Source: Amantichitinum ursilacus
Lineage (GTDB): Bacteria; Pseudomonadota; Gammaproteobacteria; Burkholderiales; Chitinibacteraceae
DNA: 64,000 nt
Reading direction: 5' to 3'
Assembly: GCF_001294205.1 (NCBI RefSeq)
Contig: NZ_LAQT01000027.1
Location: 1 to 64,000 of the forward strand
Part shown: one piece after another, positions 32,848 through 41,959 of the stretch
How the letters are laid out: each line of letters begins with the position of its first letter
How positions within the stretch are numbered: position 1 is the first letter of the stretch
Position numbers and translations under genes: made by a program
Notes under the pieces: model-generated
Databases searched by the model: none
What the model was told of the DNA's origin: nothing
The model's input: only the letters and a program-made list of their open reading frames with translations

Positions 32848-35310
32848 TCAATCAAAGCTGTACGCCAGCCGGGCGTAGTAAAAGCCGCCGGTAATGCCAA
32901 ACGGCGAGAAGCTGCCATACGCGCCGGAGCCGGTTTTGGCGTCGACGATGCCAATCTTGTCGGGGTACACATCAAACAGATTGTTGGCGCCCACCGCGAC
33001 GGTGACGTGTTTGGTGGCCTCGAACGCGATATCCAGATCGGTAATCCACTTGGCGCCGTACACGCGGTCGTTGCTGGCGACGGTGCCGGTTTCGGTGTAC
33101 TGGCCATAGCGCGTCAAGCGCAGATCGGTGGTGACGCGGTCGTACAGCCAGTTGGCACCGAACACCAGTTTGTCGCGCGGGGTGCCAACGGTCAGGTCGC
33201 CCTGCTGCTGCCGGTTAAACAGCGAATAGCCGAGGTTCTGCAGCACGGCGGGCGTGTCTTTCAGATGCGTGATTTCGGTTTTGTCCCATGCATAACCGGC
33301 GCTCCATTTCACCAGGCCGTATTGCTGGAAATCGCTGGTGTATTCGCCCACCACATCCACGCCATTGGTTTTGGTGTCCGCGCCGTTGGTGTAGTACTGC
33401 GCCGATTGGCCCGGCGCAAAACCATTCGCCACCAGGATGCCCGACACCACCGGCCCGGTCAGCAGGCTGGTTTGCACGATACGATCGCGGATGCGGATCT
33501 GATACGCGTCGATGGTCAGGCGCGTGGCGCGTGTCGGTTCGGCGGTAAAGCCGATGCTGAAGTTGGTGGACTTTTCCGGCTTGAGCGGGTCCGCGCCTAG
33601 CGCCTGCGCTTCGGGCGAATTAACCGGCAATACTTTGACCGGATAGGTTTGCCACACGCCGTTGGCATCCACCTGGCCAGTAAAGGTGGACGAGGCAAAA
33701 ATCTGTTGCGCCAATGACGGCGCCTTGAAGCCATTGCTGACCGTGCCGCGCACGGCATAACCGGGCAGAAACTGGTAACGCGTGGTCAGCTTGCCCGCCA
33801 CGGTATTGCCGGCGCTGTCGTCGTAATGCTCAAACCGCGCCGCCGCGCCCACGTACCACTGCCGGGTGATATCCGCGCCCACATCCAGATAGGCCGCCAG
33901 ATTGTTGCGATTGATGTCGCCGGCATCGGCGGGCGAGGTCGCCGCATACGAGGCCAGCCCCGGCTGCGGATGTTGCCCGGCGTAAAAGCCGCTGGGGATG
34001 ACGTAATCGCCAATCTCATAGGCCAGCTCGTTGCCCGGCTTGATCTGATAGCGCTCGTAGCGATGCTCCACGCCCGCCGACACATCCAGCGGCTTGGCCA
34101 GGCCCACATCAAAGCCGCGGGTAAAGTCGAGATTGTTGGTCCACTGATCGTAAATCTGCGACGCCAGATTAAAGCTGGTGGGGCTGCCCGGCCCCAGCGT
34201 GGCGTTGAGCGTATGTTCGCCATCCAGCCGCGCATGGTCTTCGCCATAGGTGGTGCTCAAATCCCACTTCCACCCCGCCACGTCGCCACGGCCGCCCACG
34301 GCCAACTGGTAATCGGTTTCGTAAATGCGGCGATAGGCGTTAAAGCCGTCCGGATACACCTCAACCAGCGAATTGACGTTGTTGGGCAGAAAGCTGCCGG
34401 TGTTCTTGCGCGAATTGCGTTGCGCCAGCGTGGCAAACGAATACAGATCGACGTTTTGCAGCGGCAGTTCGGCGTTGTACGAACCACTGACCACTGCATC
34501 GCGGCCCGCACCGTAACTCTGGCCCCACATGCTGCGATCCACGGTCTGGTCGCGCGGGTCGGGCTGGCCGTTGGGCAGCGGGTTATACGGGTGCGGCGTG
34601 GTGGATAACTGCGCGCGCGTGGACGGCTCGTTGGCCTTGGCGTCCAGCGCAAAATGCGCAAAGCCGCCGTCCTGGCCCAGACGCGTGCCCCAATCCAGCG
34701 TTTGATGGCCCGATTTGCCGTCGCCCGCATAATTCTGGCCCAGCGTGGTTTCGGCCGCGCCGCCGCTCTCGCCCTTCTTCAGCACGATATTGATCACGCC
34801 CGCGATGGCATCCGAGCCGTATTGCGCCGCCGCGCCATCGCGTAGTACTTCGATATGGTCGATGGCCGCCACCGGAATCAGATCCAGATCGACCGGCACA
34901 CCGCCATTGCCGATGCGCGCCAGGTTGTTGATCAACGCGGTGTTATGGCGACGCTTGCCGTTGACCAGATACAGCACTTCATCGCCGGTCAGACCGCGCA
35001 AGGTGGTGGCGCGCACCGTCCACGACGTGCCGCCGCCGTTAATGCCCGGCAGGTTAAACGACGGCAGCAACTGGTTCAGGATTTCCTTGAGGCCGGTCTT
35101 GCCGGTGGCGGTCAGTTGGTCGTTGGTCACCACATCAATCGGTACCGGGCTGTCGGCCACGGTGCGTTGCTCACCGCGCGTACCGGTGGTCACCACCACG
35201 TCTTGTACCGTGGCGGTATCGCTGGCGGCAGCCGCAAATCCGGTGCTGGCCAGCAGCGAAATGGCAAGGGCAAGCTGGGTGGGTCGAGCAGTCAAGTGTG
35301 CGGGCATCAT
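32848..35310 (-). CDS. TonB-dependent outer-membrane receptor
   Basis: An 820-residue receptor with a signal peptide ending GFAAAA. The plug domain (about 30-165) has TTGTRGEQRTVADSPVPIDVV, LRGLTGDEVLYLVNGKRRH and the conserved VLRDGAAAQYGSDAIAGVINIVLK. The 22-strand barrel fills the rest and ends YYARLAYSFD with a terminal aromatic pair. It heads the operon and should bring the substrate of the downstream binding protein across the outer membrane. Siderophore receptors share this fold, so the ligand is uncertain. Confidence 0.92.
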   Translation of the reverse strand: MMPAHLTARPTQLALAISLLASTGFAAAASDTATVQDVVVTTGTRGEQRTVADSPVPIDVVTNDQLTATGKTGLKEILNQLLPSFNLPGINGGGTSWTVRATTLRGLTGDEVLYLVNGKRRHNTALINNLARIGNGGVPVDLDLIPVAAIDHIEVLRDGAAAQYGSDAIAGVINIVLKKGESGGAAETTLGQNYAGDGKSGHQTLDWGTRLGQDGGFAHFALDAKANEPSTRAQLSTTPHPYNPLPNGQPDPRDQTVDRSMWGQSYGAGRDAVVSGSYNAELPLQNVDLYSFATLAQRNSRKNTGSFLPNNVNSLVEVYPDGFNAYRRIYETDYQLAVGGRGDVAGWKWDLSTTYGEDHARLDGEHTLNATLGPGSPTSFNLASQIYDQWTNNLDFTRGFDVGLAKPLDVSAGVEHRYERYQIKPGNELAYEIGDYVIPSGFYAGQHPQPGLASYAATSPADAGDINRNNLAAYLDVGADITRQWYVGAAARFEHYDDSAGNTVAGKLTTRYQFLPGYAVRGTVSNGFKAPSLAQQIFASSTFTGQVDANGVWQTYPVKVLPVNSPEAQALGADPLKPEKSTNFSIGFTAEPTRATRLTIDAYQIRIRDRIVQTSLLTGPVVSGILVANGFAPGQSAQYYTNGADTKTNGVDVVGEYTSDFQQYGLVKWSAGYAWDKTEITHLKDTPAVLQNLGYSLFNRQQQGDLTVGTPRDKLVFGANWLYDRVTTDLRLTRYGQYTETGTVASNDRVYGAKWITDLDIAFEATKHVTVAVGANNLFDVYPDKIGIVDAKTGSGAYGSFSPFGITGGFYYARLAYSFD

Positions 35311-35452
35311 CGCTTCTTCAGTTATATGGAAGTCGTATTTAATTGCTACGTGTTATTTTGTAGCGACGATACGGGGCGATGACGCAACCGGCAAATCAAT
35401 AATTGGTATGGTTTTTATGCAAGGAATGCATGGTGGACGCGCAGATGCAAAA

Positions 35453-35477
35453 CGGCCACGTAATCACGACGTGGCCG
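35453..35477 (-). terminator. Hairpin terminator after a PEP-CTERM gene
   Basis: CGGCCACGT and ACGTGGCCG pair across seven bases. On the minus strand the stem is followed by TTTTG. It lies about 50 bases after the PEP-CTERM gene at 35528. Confidence 0.65.
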
Positions 35478-35527
35478 CGATGCCCAATGCGCCCTGCGCA
35501 TGGGCGCATGGTCAGCTAGCGGGGGGG

Positions 35528-36253
35528 TCAAGCGCGATGGACCGTTGCCCGACGCCGCCGTTGGCGTGCCAGTACACTCACCACACCGAGGCCCAGCAGC
35601 GCCCAGGTCTCAGGCTCCGGAACCGGCGCGACATCCAGCGCACTGAAATACCACGCGTCGTTGATGCCGCCGATGCCGTCAATCCAGATACTCAGCGTAT
35701 CGATCGGTCGGTCAAAGGCGTTGCCCAGGTCATACCAACTGAAATACGCGCGGCTATTGCTATCCGGGTCACGTACAAAGCTCAGGCTGGATGTCGCAAC
35801 CACCTGCCCGTTCAGAAAGCCCGTCAACTGCAGGCCTCGGGCCGCGCCGAGCCACCATTCATCTTGCAGCATCGGGGCGGCGTTGATGCGGCTGAGCACA
35901 AACGGGGTGGCTGAACTAATACTGCTGGTTTCGCCGATCTGGAAGGCGTCGTAGCCCAAGGCTTGTGTGCCGCCGTAATGCGCATCTGAGCTTTGATAAG
36001 TCTGGGCGAAAATCCCCTTGCTGAAGCTAAAGCCGTGATACGTGCCCAGGCTAACGTTGCCGGTGGGAAGCCCATCGAATGTGATGATTTCGGCGTGTGC
36101 GCCAGCACTGACGAAGAGTACGGCCGTCAGCACGGCGGCGGGTGCAAAACGCGACCGACGTCGTTTCGGCTCAGGCATGGTGGAAGTCGGTTGCAAAGGT
36201 GCGCGCAGGCTGCGGACCAAGCCTTTTGGGCAAGTAGGCAAAGCGGTAAACAT
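35528..36253 (-). CDS. PEP-CTERM sorting-domain protein
   Basis: The 241-residue frame starts at ATG 36253 behind GGAGAGA. An internal methionine (residue 26) would give a cleaner signal peptide, MPEPKRRRSRFAPAAVLT.., but lacks a ribosome binding site. The body begins AEIITFDGLPTGNVSLG and is beta-rich. The C terminus shows VPEPETWALLGLGVV and a basic cap RQRRRR. The leader GACTTGCCATGTT is shared with the PEP-CTERM gene at 46175, supporting the upstream start. The body opening resembles that of the protein at 44836 (IITFSGL), suggesting paralogy. Confidence 0.85.
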   Translation of the reverse strand: MFTALPTCPKGLVRSLRAPLQPTSTMPEPKRRRSRFAPAAVLTAVLFVSAGAHAEIITFDGLPTGNVSLGTYHGFSFSKGIFAQTYQSSDAHYGGTQALGYDAFQIGETSSISSATPFVLSRINAAPMLQDEWWLGAARGLQLTGFLNGQVVATSSLSFVRDPDSNSRAYFSWYDLGNAFDRPIDTLSIWIDGIGGINDAWYFSALDVAPVPEPETWALLGLGVVSVLARQRRRRATVHRA

Positions 36254-36393
36254 GGCAAGTCTCTCCGGGGTTGAAAAGCCCGGCCCTCCGCCGGACTAGT
36301 TTGCTTATTCATAAATTACTTGAAGCTGATCATTTATAGAACAAACCGGAGCATTAGCTGGGCGCTACACAGCGTCGGAGGTCGCAAATATAA

Positions 36394-36422
36394 AAAAAGG
36401 GCTTCGACGAAGCCCTTTTTTA
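36394..36422. terminator. Bidirectional intrinsic terminator
   Basis: AAAAAAGGGCTTCG and CGAAGCCCTTTTTT form a symmetrical stem with A- and T-runs on both sides, 30 bases after the chemoreceptor stop codon on the minus strand. Confidence 0.88.
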
Positions 36423-36449
36423 TTGCATCACCTGATGACCACTGACACA

Positions 36450-38075
36450 TCAAGCCACCTTGAACTGCACCGTCAAACCACGCAGTTGCGTGGCGATGCC
36501 GGACAAATGCCCGGCGGTGGAGGCCACCGAATGGGCAGCCTGGCTGTTTTCTTCGGTGCTTTGCGCCATCTGTTCCACCGCCTTGGCCACGTTCTGGCAC
36601 ACGGCGGCGTTTTCGCGCAGCGCCACGTCGATATCGTTAACCAGCGTCACCACCTTGCGCGAACCGCCTTCGATGGTGCGGATGGCCTGGTCGGCGTTTT
36701 GCGCCAGGCCCTCACCCGCAGCGGCCTCGACCACGCTGTCGTTCATCGCGCCCACCACCACGTTTACGTTGGCCTGCATGCTGTTGATCATGCCGGAGAT
36801 ATCACGTGTCGATTTGGCGGTGCGTTCGGCCAGTTTGCGCACTTCGTCCGCAACCACCGCAAAGCCGCGGCCAGTCTCGCCTGCACGCGCCGCTTCGATG
36901 GCGGCATTGAGCGCCAGCAAGTTGGTCTGATCGGCAATTTCGCCAATCACGCCGATGATCGAGCGGATGGATTCGGATTCATGGCCCAGTTCGGTCACGG
37001 TACTCGATGCGGTTTTGATGCGATCCGAGACCTGGGTCATACCCTGCGCCAGATCCAGAATCACGGCACTGCCGGTGCGGGCGTTTTCGCCGTTTTCGCT
37101 GACGGTGCGCGCGGCATCGCCGGTGTTGTCCGAGATATGCGCAATGCTGACGGTCATTTCTTCGACGGCGGCGGCCATGCGCGAGGCAGCGTCGCTGCCG
37201 AGGGCCGCGCCCTGCGCCAGTTGTTCGGATTCGCCGGCCAGACCGTTGGAATGATGCGAAAGCTGTTCGGCGTTGGCCACCAGATCGCCCACCAACGTGC
37301 TCAGCTTGCGCCGCATCACTTCCATCTCGGCCAGCAAACTCGCCGGACGGGTGACGCGGATGGGCTGGCTAAGATCACCCGCCGCAATGGTATGCACGGC
37401 CGCCAGCGCTTCGGCCGGTTCGCCGCCCAGTTGTTGGAATACGCCGCGCACGATCCACGCAGCCGCGCCCAGCCCCACTACCAGCGACAGCGCCGAAAGA
37501 GTCAGCAACAACAATCGGGTATGAGCGGCTTGCACCAGCGCGTCCTGCGCGGTTTGCGCGGCGTAGTTTTCTTCCACGCCCAGAAAATCGTGCAGCGCAT
37601 TGATGTTCTTGATTTGCAGCGGGCGCATGGTTTCCAGCAACTGCTCGCGCGCTTCGGCCTGCTTGCCGGCTTTGAACAATTCCAGATAGTGCGTTTCTGC
37701 CGGCACATACGCTTCGCGCGCGGCAATCACGGCATTCAGCGCCGCCAGTCCGGCCGGTGATTTAACAATCGGCACCAGCGTTTGCATCGCCTGTTTGCGT
37801 TTGGCCTGGTCTTCAGCAATCGCATCCAGTTCAGCCTGAAACTTTGAGGGGTCGTACAGCAACAGATTGCGCGTGTGGCGTGCGGTTTCTTGCAGATAAT
37901 AAATCCACTCGTTGGCCACTTTCAGCTTGAACATGCTGTCGCTTTTGATCAGCGCCACCTTGTCGGTCAGGGTGGTAACGCCGTAAATGCCGATGGCTGC
38001 ATTCAGCCCCAGCAAGGCGATCACCAGCCCGAAGGCCAGATAAAGCCGCGTCGCAAGATTTTGTAGTTTTGGCAT
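36450..38075 (-). CDS. Methyl-accepting chemotaxis protein
   Basis: The 541-residue receptor starts at ATG 38075 behind GGAG. Span one (about 10-30), a periplasmic four-helix-bundle sensor (about 32-188), span two (about 190-210), a HAMP region (about 211-265) and a long cytoplasmic signalling coiled coil follow. The hairpin tip reads [20 protein letters not shown] then [20 protein letters not shown], the binding site for CheA and CheW. No C-terminal CheR-binding pentapeptide is present. A CheA-type cluster lies about 23 kb away. Confidence 0.93.
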   Translation of the reverse strand: MPKLQNLATRLYLAFGLVIALLGLNAAIGIYGVTTLTDKVALIKSDSMFKLKVANEWIYYLQETARHTRNLLLYDPSKFQAELDAIAEDQAKRKQAMQTLVPIVKSPAGLAALNAVIAAREAYVPAETHYLELFKAGKQAEAREQLLETMRPLQIKNINALHDFLGVEENYAAQTAQDALVQAAHTRLLLLTLSALSLVVGLGAAAWIVRGVFQQLGGEPAEALAAVHTIAAGDLSQPIRVTRPASLLAEMEVMRRKLSTLVGDLVANAEQLSHHSNGLAGESEQLAQGAALGSDAASRMAAAVEEMTVSIAHISDNTGDAARTVSENGENARTGSAVILDLAQGMTQVSDRIKTASSTVTELGHESESIRSIIGVIGEIADQTNLLALNAAIEAARAGETGRGFAVVADEVRKLAERTAKSTRDISGMINSMQANVNVVVGAMNDSVVEAAAGEGLAQNADQAIRTIEGGSRKVVTLVNDIDVALRENAAVCQNVAKAVEQMAQSTEENSQAAHSVASTAGHLSGIATQLRGLTVQFKVA

Positions 38076-38224
38076 GACGGAATTGCTCCAGATAACGCGC
38101 CCGGGCAAGCGGCCGGGATTGTTGTGCTGACCCGATCTAAACATGCCGCTGCGCGCTGCATAACCAGGCTGGCTCCTGGTGACACGGTGCTTGCTGGCGG
38201 GTTGGCCGCCGTGCTGCGGCCAAC

Positions 38225-38250
38225 AAAAAACCCGCATCGCTGCGGGCTTT
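38225..38250 (-). terminator. Intrinsic terminator after small gene
   Basis: CCCGCA-TCGC-TGCGGG (38231-38246) is followed on the minus strand by a T-run (TTTTTTG). It ends the transcript of the 68-residue gene starting at 38488. Confidence 0.8.
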
Positions 38251-38281
38251 CAGGCACGGCCACCGGGGTGGCGGGCGGCGG

Positions 38282-38488
38282 TTACGGCTTTACATCGTTG
38301 GCGGCCGGGTCCGCTTCGGGCATGGTGGCGGGCCGCAATGTATAGGCGCTGGCGCCACCAAAGCCTTTATACAAGCTGCGCGCCACATGGCGCGGTACGG
38401 CGGCGGTTTCGGTGACTTGCGCGTTGCGATGGGCGGCCCAGTTAATGCGCTCGGCCTTGCGACGATCAGGAATCGAGATGTACGACAT
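38282..38488 (-). CDS. Small hypothetical protein
   Basis: A 68-residue protein, MSYISIPDRRKAERINWAAH.., with GGGAG nine bases before ATG and a clear terminator after it; those signals are the evidence that it is real. No domain recognised. It is basic at the start and has no membrane segment. Confidence 0.6.
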   Translation of the reverse strand: MSYISIPDRRKAERINWAAHRNAQVTETAAVPRHVARSLYKGFGGASAYTLRPATMPEADPAANDVKP

Positions 38489-38718
38489 GATGGTGCTCCC
38501 GCGCGGTAGTCGGTGGCATTCCCGGGTTCGCGCAGGCCCACACTACGCCCAATCATGGCGCTACCCTAACTGCTTTTAACATGCCGGATGAAAGGTACCC
38601 ACACGCTCACTTTGCTGCCGCTGCGGGCCGCTTTGCCACCGCCCGTCACAGCGCTGCGACACCTGTCGCTATCCTGCCGCCAGGCGCGTACACCAGGTTC
38701 AACGCATCCGGAGGATAC

Positions 38719-39054
38719 ATGCAAGTCTATGTCGAGTTTTTAGGCCATCTGCCGCAGTTTCAGTACGACGCAGACCGGCTTGTCGCAATCCATTTACTGC
38801 ATGGCGCGGAAGTGTCCTGCAGCCGCGGCCATCCGCAATTTGGCCATCATTCAGTGTGCGTGAAATGGCCAGGCGCGCCCGAGGCCGAATGCCATGTGGA
38901 CGGCGGCAAATTTGCGCTGTTGCAGATTCTGGCGGCCAGTCAGTTGGGGGGCGGCGGCGCGGCAGCCACCGCGTGGTCGGCCGAACTGATGTTGATGTTG
39001 CAAACCAGCATGCAGACGGAAACAGACGATGCGGCCGCGCGCGGCAACCGTTAG
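38719..39054 (+). CDS. Hypothetical protein, 111 residues
   Basis: Start at ATG 38719, directly behind GGAGG; the longer frame upstream lacks support. The sequence MQVYVEFLGHLPQFQYDAD.. then HSVCVKWPGAPEAECHV is not recognised. Polar, with a glycine-alanine run (GGGGAAATAW) before the helical C terminus. It lies about 850 bases upstream of the Roadblock operon on the same strand but is not adjoined to it. Confidence 0.6.
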   Translation: MQVYVEFLGHLPQFQYDADRLVAIHLLHGAEVSCSRGHPQFGHHSVCVKWPGAPEAECHVDGGKFALLQILAASQLGGGGAAATAWSAELMLMLQTSMQTETDDAAARGNR

Positions 39055-39136
39055 ATTTCGGCGCCCGTCCGCGACTTGGGCGCGGACGGCGGGACAGCGC
39101 GCTGGCTGTAATGCCAGCGCGCGATGACTTGAGCGA

Positions 39137-39460
39137 TCAGTGCCGTCCGGCTTTCGCGCCGGTTTCAGTGCTGCTTTCGTTACTGCCGTAAAACAAACTC
39201 ATGTGATCCGCGCTGGCCGCCGCCTGCGGGCTGTTGTAACGCGCGGCGATATCCTGCACCACCGGCGCATCCACTGCGTCCACACACATCAAGACAAATT
39301 CGCTACCGGATAACCCACCCAAAGCCTGGATCAGGTTATTGCACGCGCCCAGCTCGATCCGGTCATCCAGGCCAACCGGATTTAACTGGCTGATTTCGGC
39401 CTGCAATCCTTTGATTAATCGTTCGATGGTGGGACGGGAAAAGTTGATGGCTTCCATCAT
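39137..39460 (-). CDS. Hypothetical protein, 107 residues
   Basis: Start at the first of two tandem ATG codons (39460), with GGAG seven bases upstream. MEAINFSRPTIERLIKGLQAEISQ suggests a helix, and GLSGSEFVLMCVDAVDAPVVQDI a beta-alpha segment. No family recognised. It is divergent from the Roadblock operon across a 447-base region. Confidence 0.6.
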   Translation of the reverse strand: MMEAINFSRPTIERLIKGLQAEISQLNPVGLDDRIELGACNNLIQALGGLSGSEFVLMCVDAVDAPVVQDIAARYNSPQAAASADHMSLFYGSNESSTETGAKAGRH

Positions 39461-39907
39461 TGCGCTACTCCATAGGCCTGCGGCCAAGGCCGCCGTGCTG
39501 TGAGCATACGCCGCCCGACGCGAGCGGTTTTGCCTGCTTTTGATTGGGCGCGCGCCACGCGACATGCGGTCGATCTGACTGATTACTCAGCCGGTTTCTT
39601 GCGGCCCCGCAACCCGCAAGCTGACAGAAAAAATGTGTCGAAAATCACCACATTACGTGGCCGACTGACCAGTCAGCGTGTTTTAAACGCCGTTCATCCC
39701 GCCCAAACGTTTCATCGCGGTTGCATTTCAGTAAAGTGCGTCCGTGCTTTTGCTCGCCAGATGGGCAAATGCGACATATTTACCCTGTTTTGCCCCGGAT
39801 TTTGCCTACACGCCCAAGGCGCGCCACGGTGCAGTGATATTAATCACAGCGGGCGTGGCGAGGCCGATTGATGCCGTCAGTGCTCTGTAAATAATCATTG
39901 CCAACTT
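39461..39907. promoter_or_regulatory. Divergent control region upstream of the Roadblock-GTPase operon
   Basis: 447 bases with no credible gene. It contains CTGAC-CA-GTCAG at 39665-39676 and a strong CRP/FNR-like palindrome at 39833-39848. Reading frames on the plus strand here have no ribosome binding sites. Confidence 0.55.
39833..39848. promoter_or_regulatory. CRP/FNR-family binding site candidate
   Basis: AGTGATATTAATCACA matches TGTGA-N6-TCACA at nine of ten positions and contains TGAT-N4-ATCA, the core of FNR/ANR sites. It lies 60 bases before the first Roadblock gene, a usual distance for activation. Confidence 0.6.
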
Positions 39908-40354
39908 ATGGATCCAGTAATGAATTCTGCTTTGGCCCAGCCTTGGGAAGCGCCAGATATGGCCACCGTCCGCCAGTTGATGCAAGAGGTCATCGGGCAG
40001 CTGTTTGATCGCGTCAGCGAAACGCGCGCCGCGCTGGTTTCCACCGCCGATGGCATGCCGCTGGTGAGCCGTTTTGATACGGAAACCGATAACAACCGCG
40101 TCAGCGCCATTTTCAGTTCGCTGCTGGCCGTGTGCGAAACCGCCAGCAAGGAAATCAACGCTGGCGCCTGTCAGCGCGCCGTGGTCTGCGCCGACCACGC
40201 CAATATCGTGATGGTGCGCATCCACCTTAAAGGCCGCGTGTTTACCCTGGCGCTGGCCTTTGACGCCGATTTGATGCTGGGCACCGCACTGCGCACCACC
40301 ACCGATCTGGCGCAACGCATCGAGCAAGCGTTGGCCGTGGCAATGCCCGCCTGA
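39908..40354 (+). CDS. Roadblock/LC7-domain protein (first)
   Basis: A 148-residue protein, no signal or membrane segment. The Roadblock pattern spans about 20-140: RQLMQEVIGQLFDRVSETRAALVSTADGMPLVSR, then ISAIFSSLLAVCETASKEI-like helix and AVVCADHANIVMVRI..GRVFTLALAFDADLMLG. Such proteins dimerise and act as GTPase-activating or scaffold partners of small Ras-like GTPases (MglB with MglA, conservon CvnB with CvnD). The start could also be Met5. It heads an operon that ends with a small GTPase. Confidence 0.85.
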   Translation: MDPVMNSALAQPWEAPDMATVRQLMQEVIGQLFDRVSETRAALVSTADGMPLVSRFDTETDNNRVSAIFSSLLAVCETASKEINAGACQRAVVCADHANIVMVRIHLKGRVFTLALAFDADLMLGTALRTTTDLAQRIEQALAVAMPA

Positions 40355-40531
40355 GCGCGCCCCAGTTTGTAACCTGCAGTACGTAATTCGTAATTTGCAA
40401 GCCCGCAGTTCCATAAAAACGCTCGCACAACGGCAGGGCGGCGGCCCTGGTAACAAGGCCGCAATCCGCAAGCCGTGACGACGCTGCCATCACCTTTTTC
40501 TTGATCCACTTAAACCAAGGGACCACCACAA

Positions 40532-40888
40532 ATGGCTCGTATTTCTCTGGAAGCTCTGCAACAAATCGACGGTTATATCGCATCCGCGCTCGTGGACTGT
40601 GAAAGCGGCATGCCCATGGCCAAAGACGGCAGCGGCATCGACCTGGAACTGGCCGCGCCCGGCAACGCCGAAGTGCTGAAATCCAAGCGCAAGATTGCCG
40701 CCGCGCTGGGCCTGAACGACAGCATCGAAGACATCCTGATTACGCTGAACAAGCAATACCACCTGCTGCGCCCGCTCGAGACCAACCACAACGTGTTTTT
40801 GTACCTGGTCATCGACCGTGCTCGCGCCAACCTGGCGATGGCGCGGCACGAACTGAAGAGCTTTGAGAAGACCATCGATTTCTCCTGA
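40532..40888 (+). CDS. Roadblock/LC7-like protein (second)
   Basis: A 118-residue protein with AGGGA before ATG. LEALQQIDGYIASALVDCESGMPMAKDGSGIDLELAAPGNAEVLKSKRKIAAAL followed by DSIEDILITLNKQYHLLRPLETNHNVFLYLVIDRARANLAMARHELK is a compact Roadblock fold with the common C-terminal helix. It differs strongly from the first Roadblock protein, suggesting two functions. It is the second gene of the operon, about 180 bases after the first, a gap with no gene. Confidence 0.83.
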   Translation: MARISLEALQQIDGYIASALVDCESGMPMAKDGSGIDLELAAPGNAEVLKSKRKIAAALGLNDSIEDILITLNKQYHLLRPLETNHNVFLYLVIDRARANLAMARHELKSFEKTIDFS

Positions 40889-40976
40889 TCGGGTCTCTCT
40901 TTTCAGTCGCAAAACCGTGGCGCGACGGACTGGCCTGCCGGGCCAGACGTCGCGCTGCGGCGCGTAGGTGGTGCTT

Positions 40977-41957
40977 GTGCTGATAGAACGAATCACGCTT
41001 TCCCTGGTGGCGTTGGGTGACGACATCGAGCGTCGCGTCATGATGGCCACGCAATTGATGGCCGCCCACGGCCTGACCGTGCACGTGCGCCCGTGGGATG
41101 GCACGCGCAGCAGTCTGCTGATTGCCAATGCCGATGACACCTATGGCCGCAACGCCGTCGAACAGGTGCGGCGGCGCGGCGGCAATGTGCTGACGGTGTC
41201 GGACCAACCGGGTGCGACCGGGGATGCGGTCACCTCGTCCATTCAGGTGGCCGAACTGGTGGACCGCATCAAGGCCATCGTCGCGCCTGAGACCGGCGCG
41301 CCTGCGGTGGCCGATGCGGTCGCCCCGCCGACCAGTGCACCCACCGCGCTGGATGTGGCGCTCGACCCCGCCCAACTGGGTGGCCTGCTGCAAGTCTGTT
41401 TGCAAGCGGCCTCCACGCCAGGCGACGTGCTGGCCAGCATCGGACCGTGGCAAGTGCTGATCCGCCGTGATGCCTCGCGCATTGCCGCCAACGCGCACAG
41501 CGATTTGCTGGCCGCGCAATCGCGTCTGGTGATCGAAGACTGGACGACGCAAACGCTGAGCCGCACCGAAGCCGCCGCCTTGAAGATGGAAGTCACGCAA
41601 AGCCTGGATGCGTTTTTGATTACCGGCTGCGACGCCATCGCCGACCTGCTGCCGCCGCTGCCGGGCAATGGTTATCAACTGAGCAACTGGCCCGATCTGG
41701 GCGCATTACCCAATCATCGCGCCGCGCTGCAACTGGCGTCGGCCCTGGTTAAAAAACGCTGGAATCTGACCGCGCTGGCCACGCATTGCGGCCTGACCGC
41801 GGCGCAGACCAACGCCTTTTGCTGGGCGATGCTGGCCAGTGGGTTGCTGCAAAGTGATCTCAACATCATCGCCCCACCCCCGCCACCTGCCCCGGTGGCA
41901 TCGCAAAATATCCTGACCCGACTGGCACGCCGTTTTGGCTTGTTCCGGAGCGAATAA
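40977..41957 (+). CDS. Unrecognised 326-residue protein of the Roadblock-GTPase operon
   Basis: Started at GTG 40977 because AGGTGG lies six bases upstream; GTG codons at 40968 and 40971 have none. The N-terminal 90 residues look like an alpha/beta, receiver-like domain without its acidic pocket (MLIERITLSLVALGDD, then RRRGGNVLTVSD). A proline/alanine-rich linker (about 103-118), a middle mixed region, a helical part (about 235-290; ALVKKRWNLTALATHCGLTAAQ) resembling a winged helix, and a proline-rich stretch before a basic tail follow. I cannot name its family. Its position between Roadblock and GTPase genes mimics the DUF742 protein of actinobacterial conservons, an analogy only. Confidence 0.7.
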   Translation: MLIERITLSLVALGDDIERRVMMATQLMAAHGLTVHVRPWDGTRSSLLIANADDTYGRNAVEQVRRRGGNVLTVSDQPGATGDAVTSSIQVAELVDRIKAIVAPETGAPAVADAVAPPTSAPTALDVALDPAQLGGLLQVCLQAASTPGDVLASIGPWQVLIRRDASRIAANAHSDLLAAQSRLVIEDWTTQTLSRTEAAALKMEVTQSLDAFLITGCDAIADLLPPLPGNGYQLSNWPDLGALPNHRAALQLASALVKKRWNLTALATHCGLTAAQTNAFCWAMLASGLLQSDLNIIAPPPPPAPVASQNILTRLARRFGLFRSE

Positions 41958-41959
41958 AA

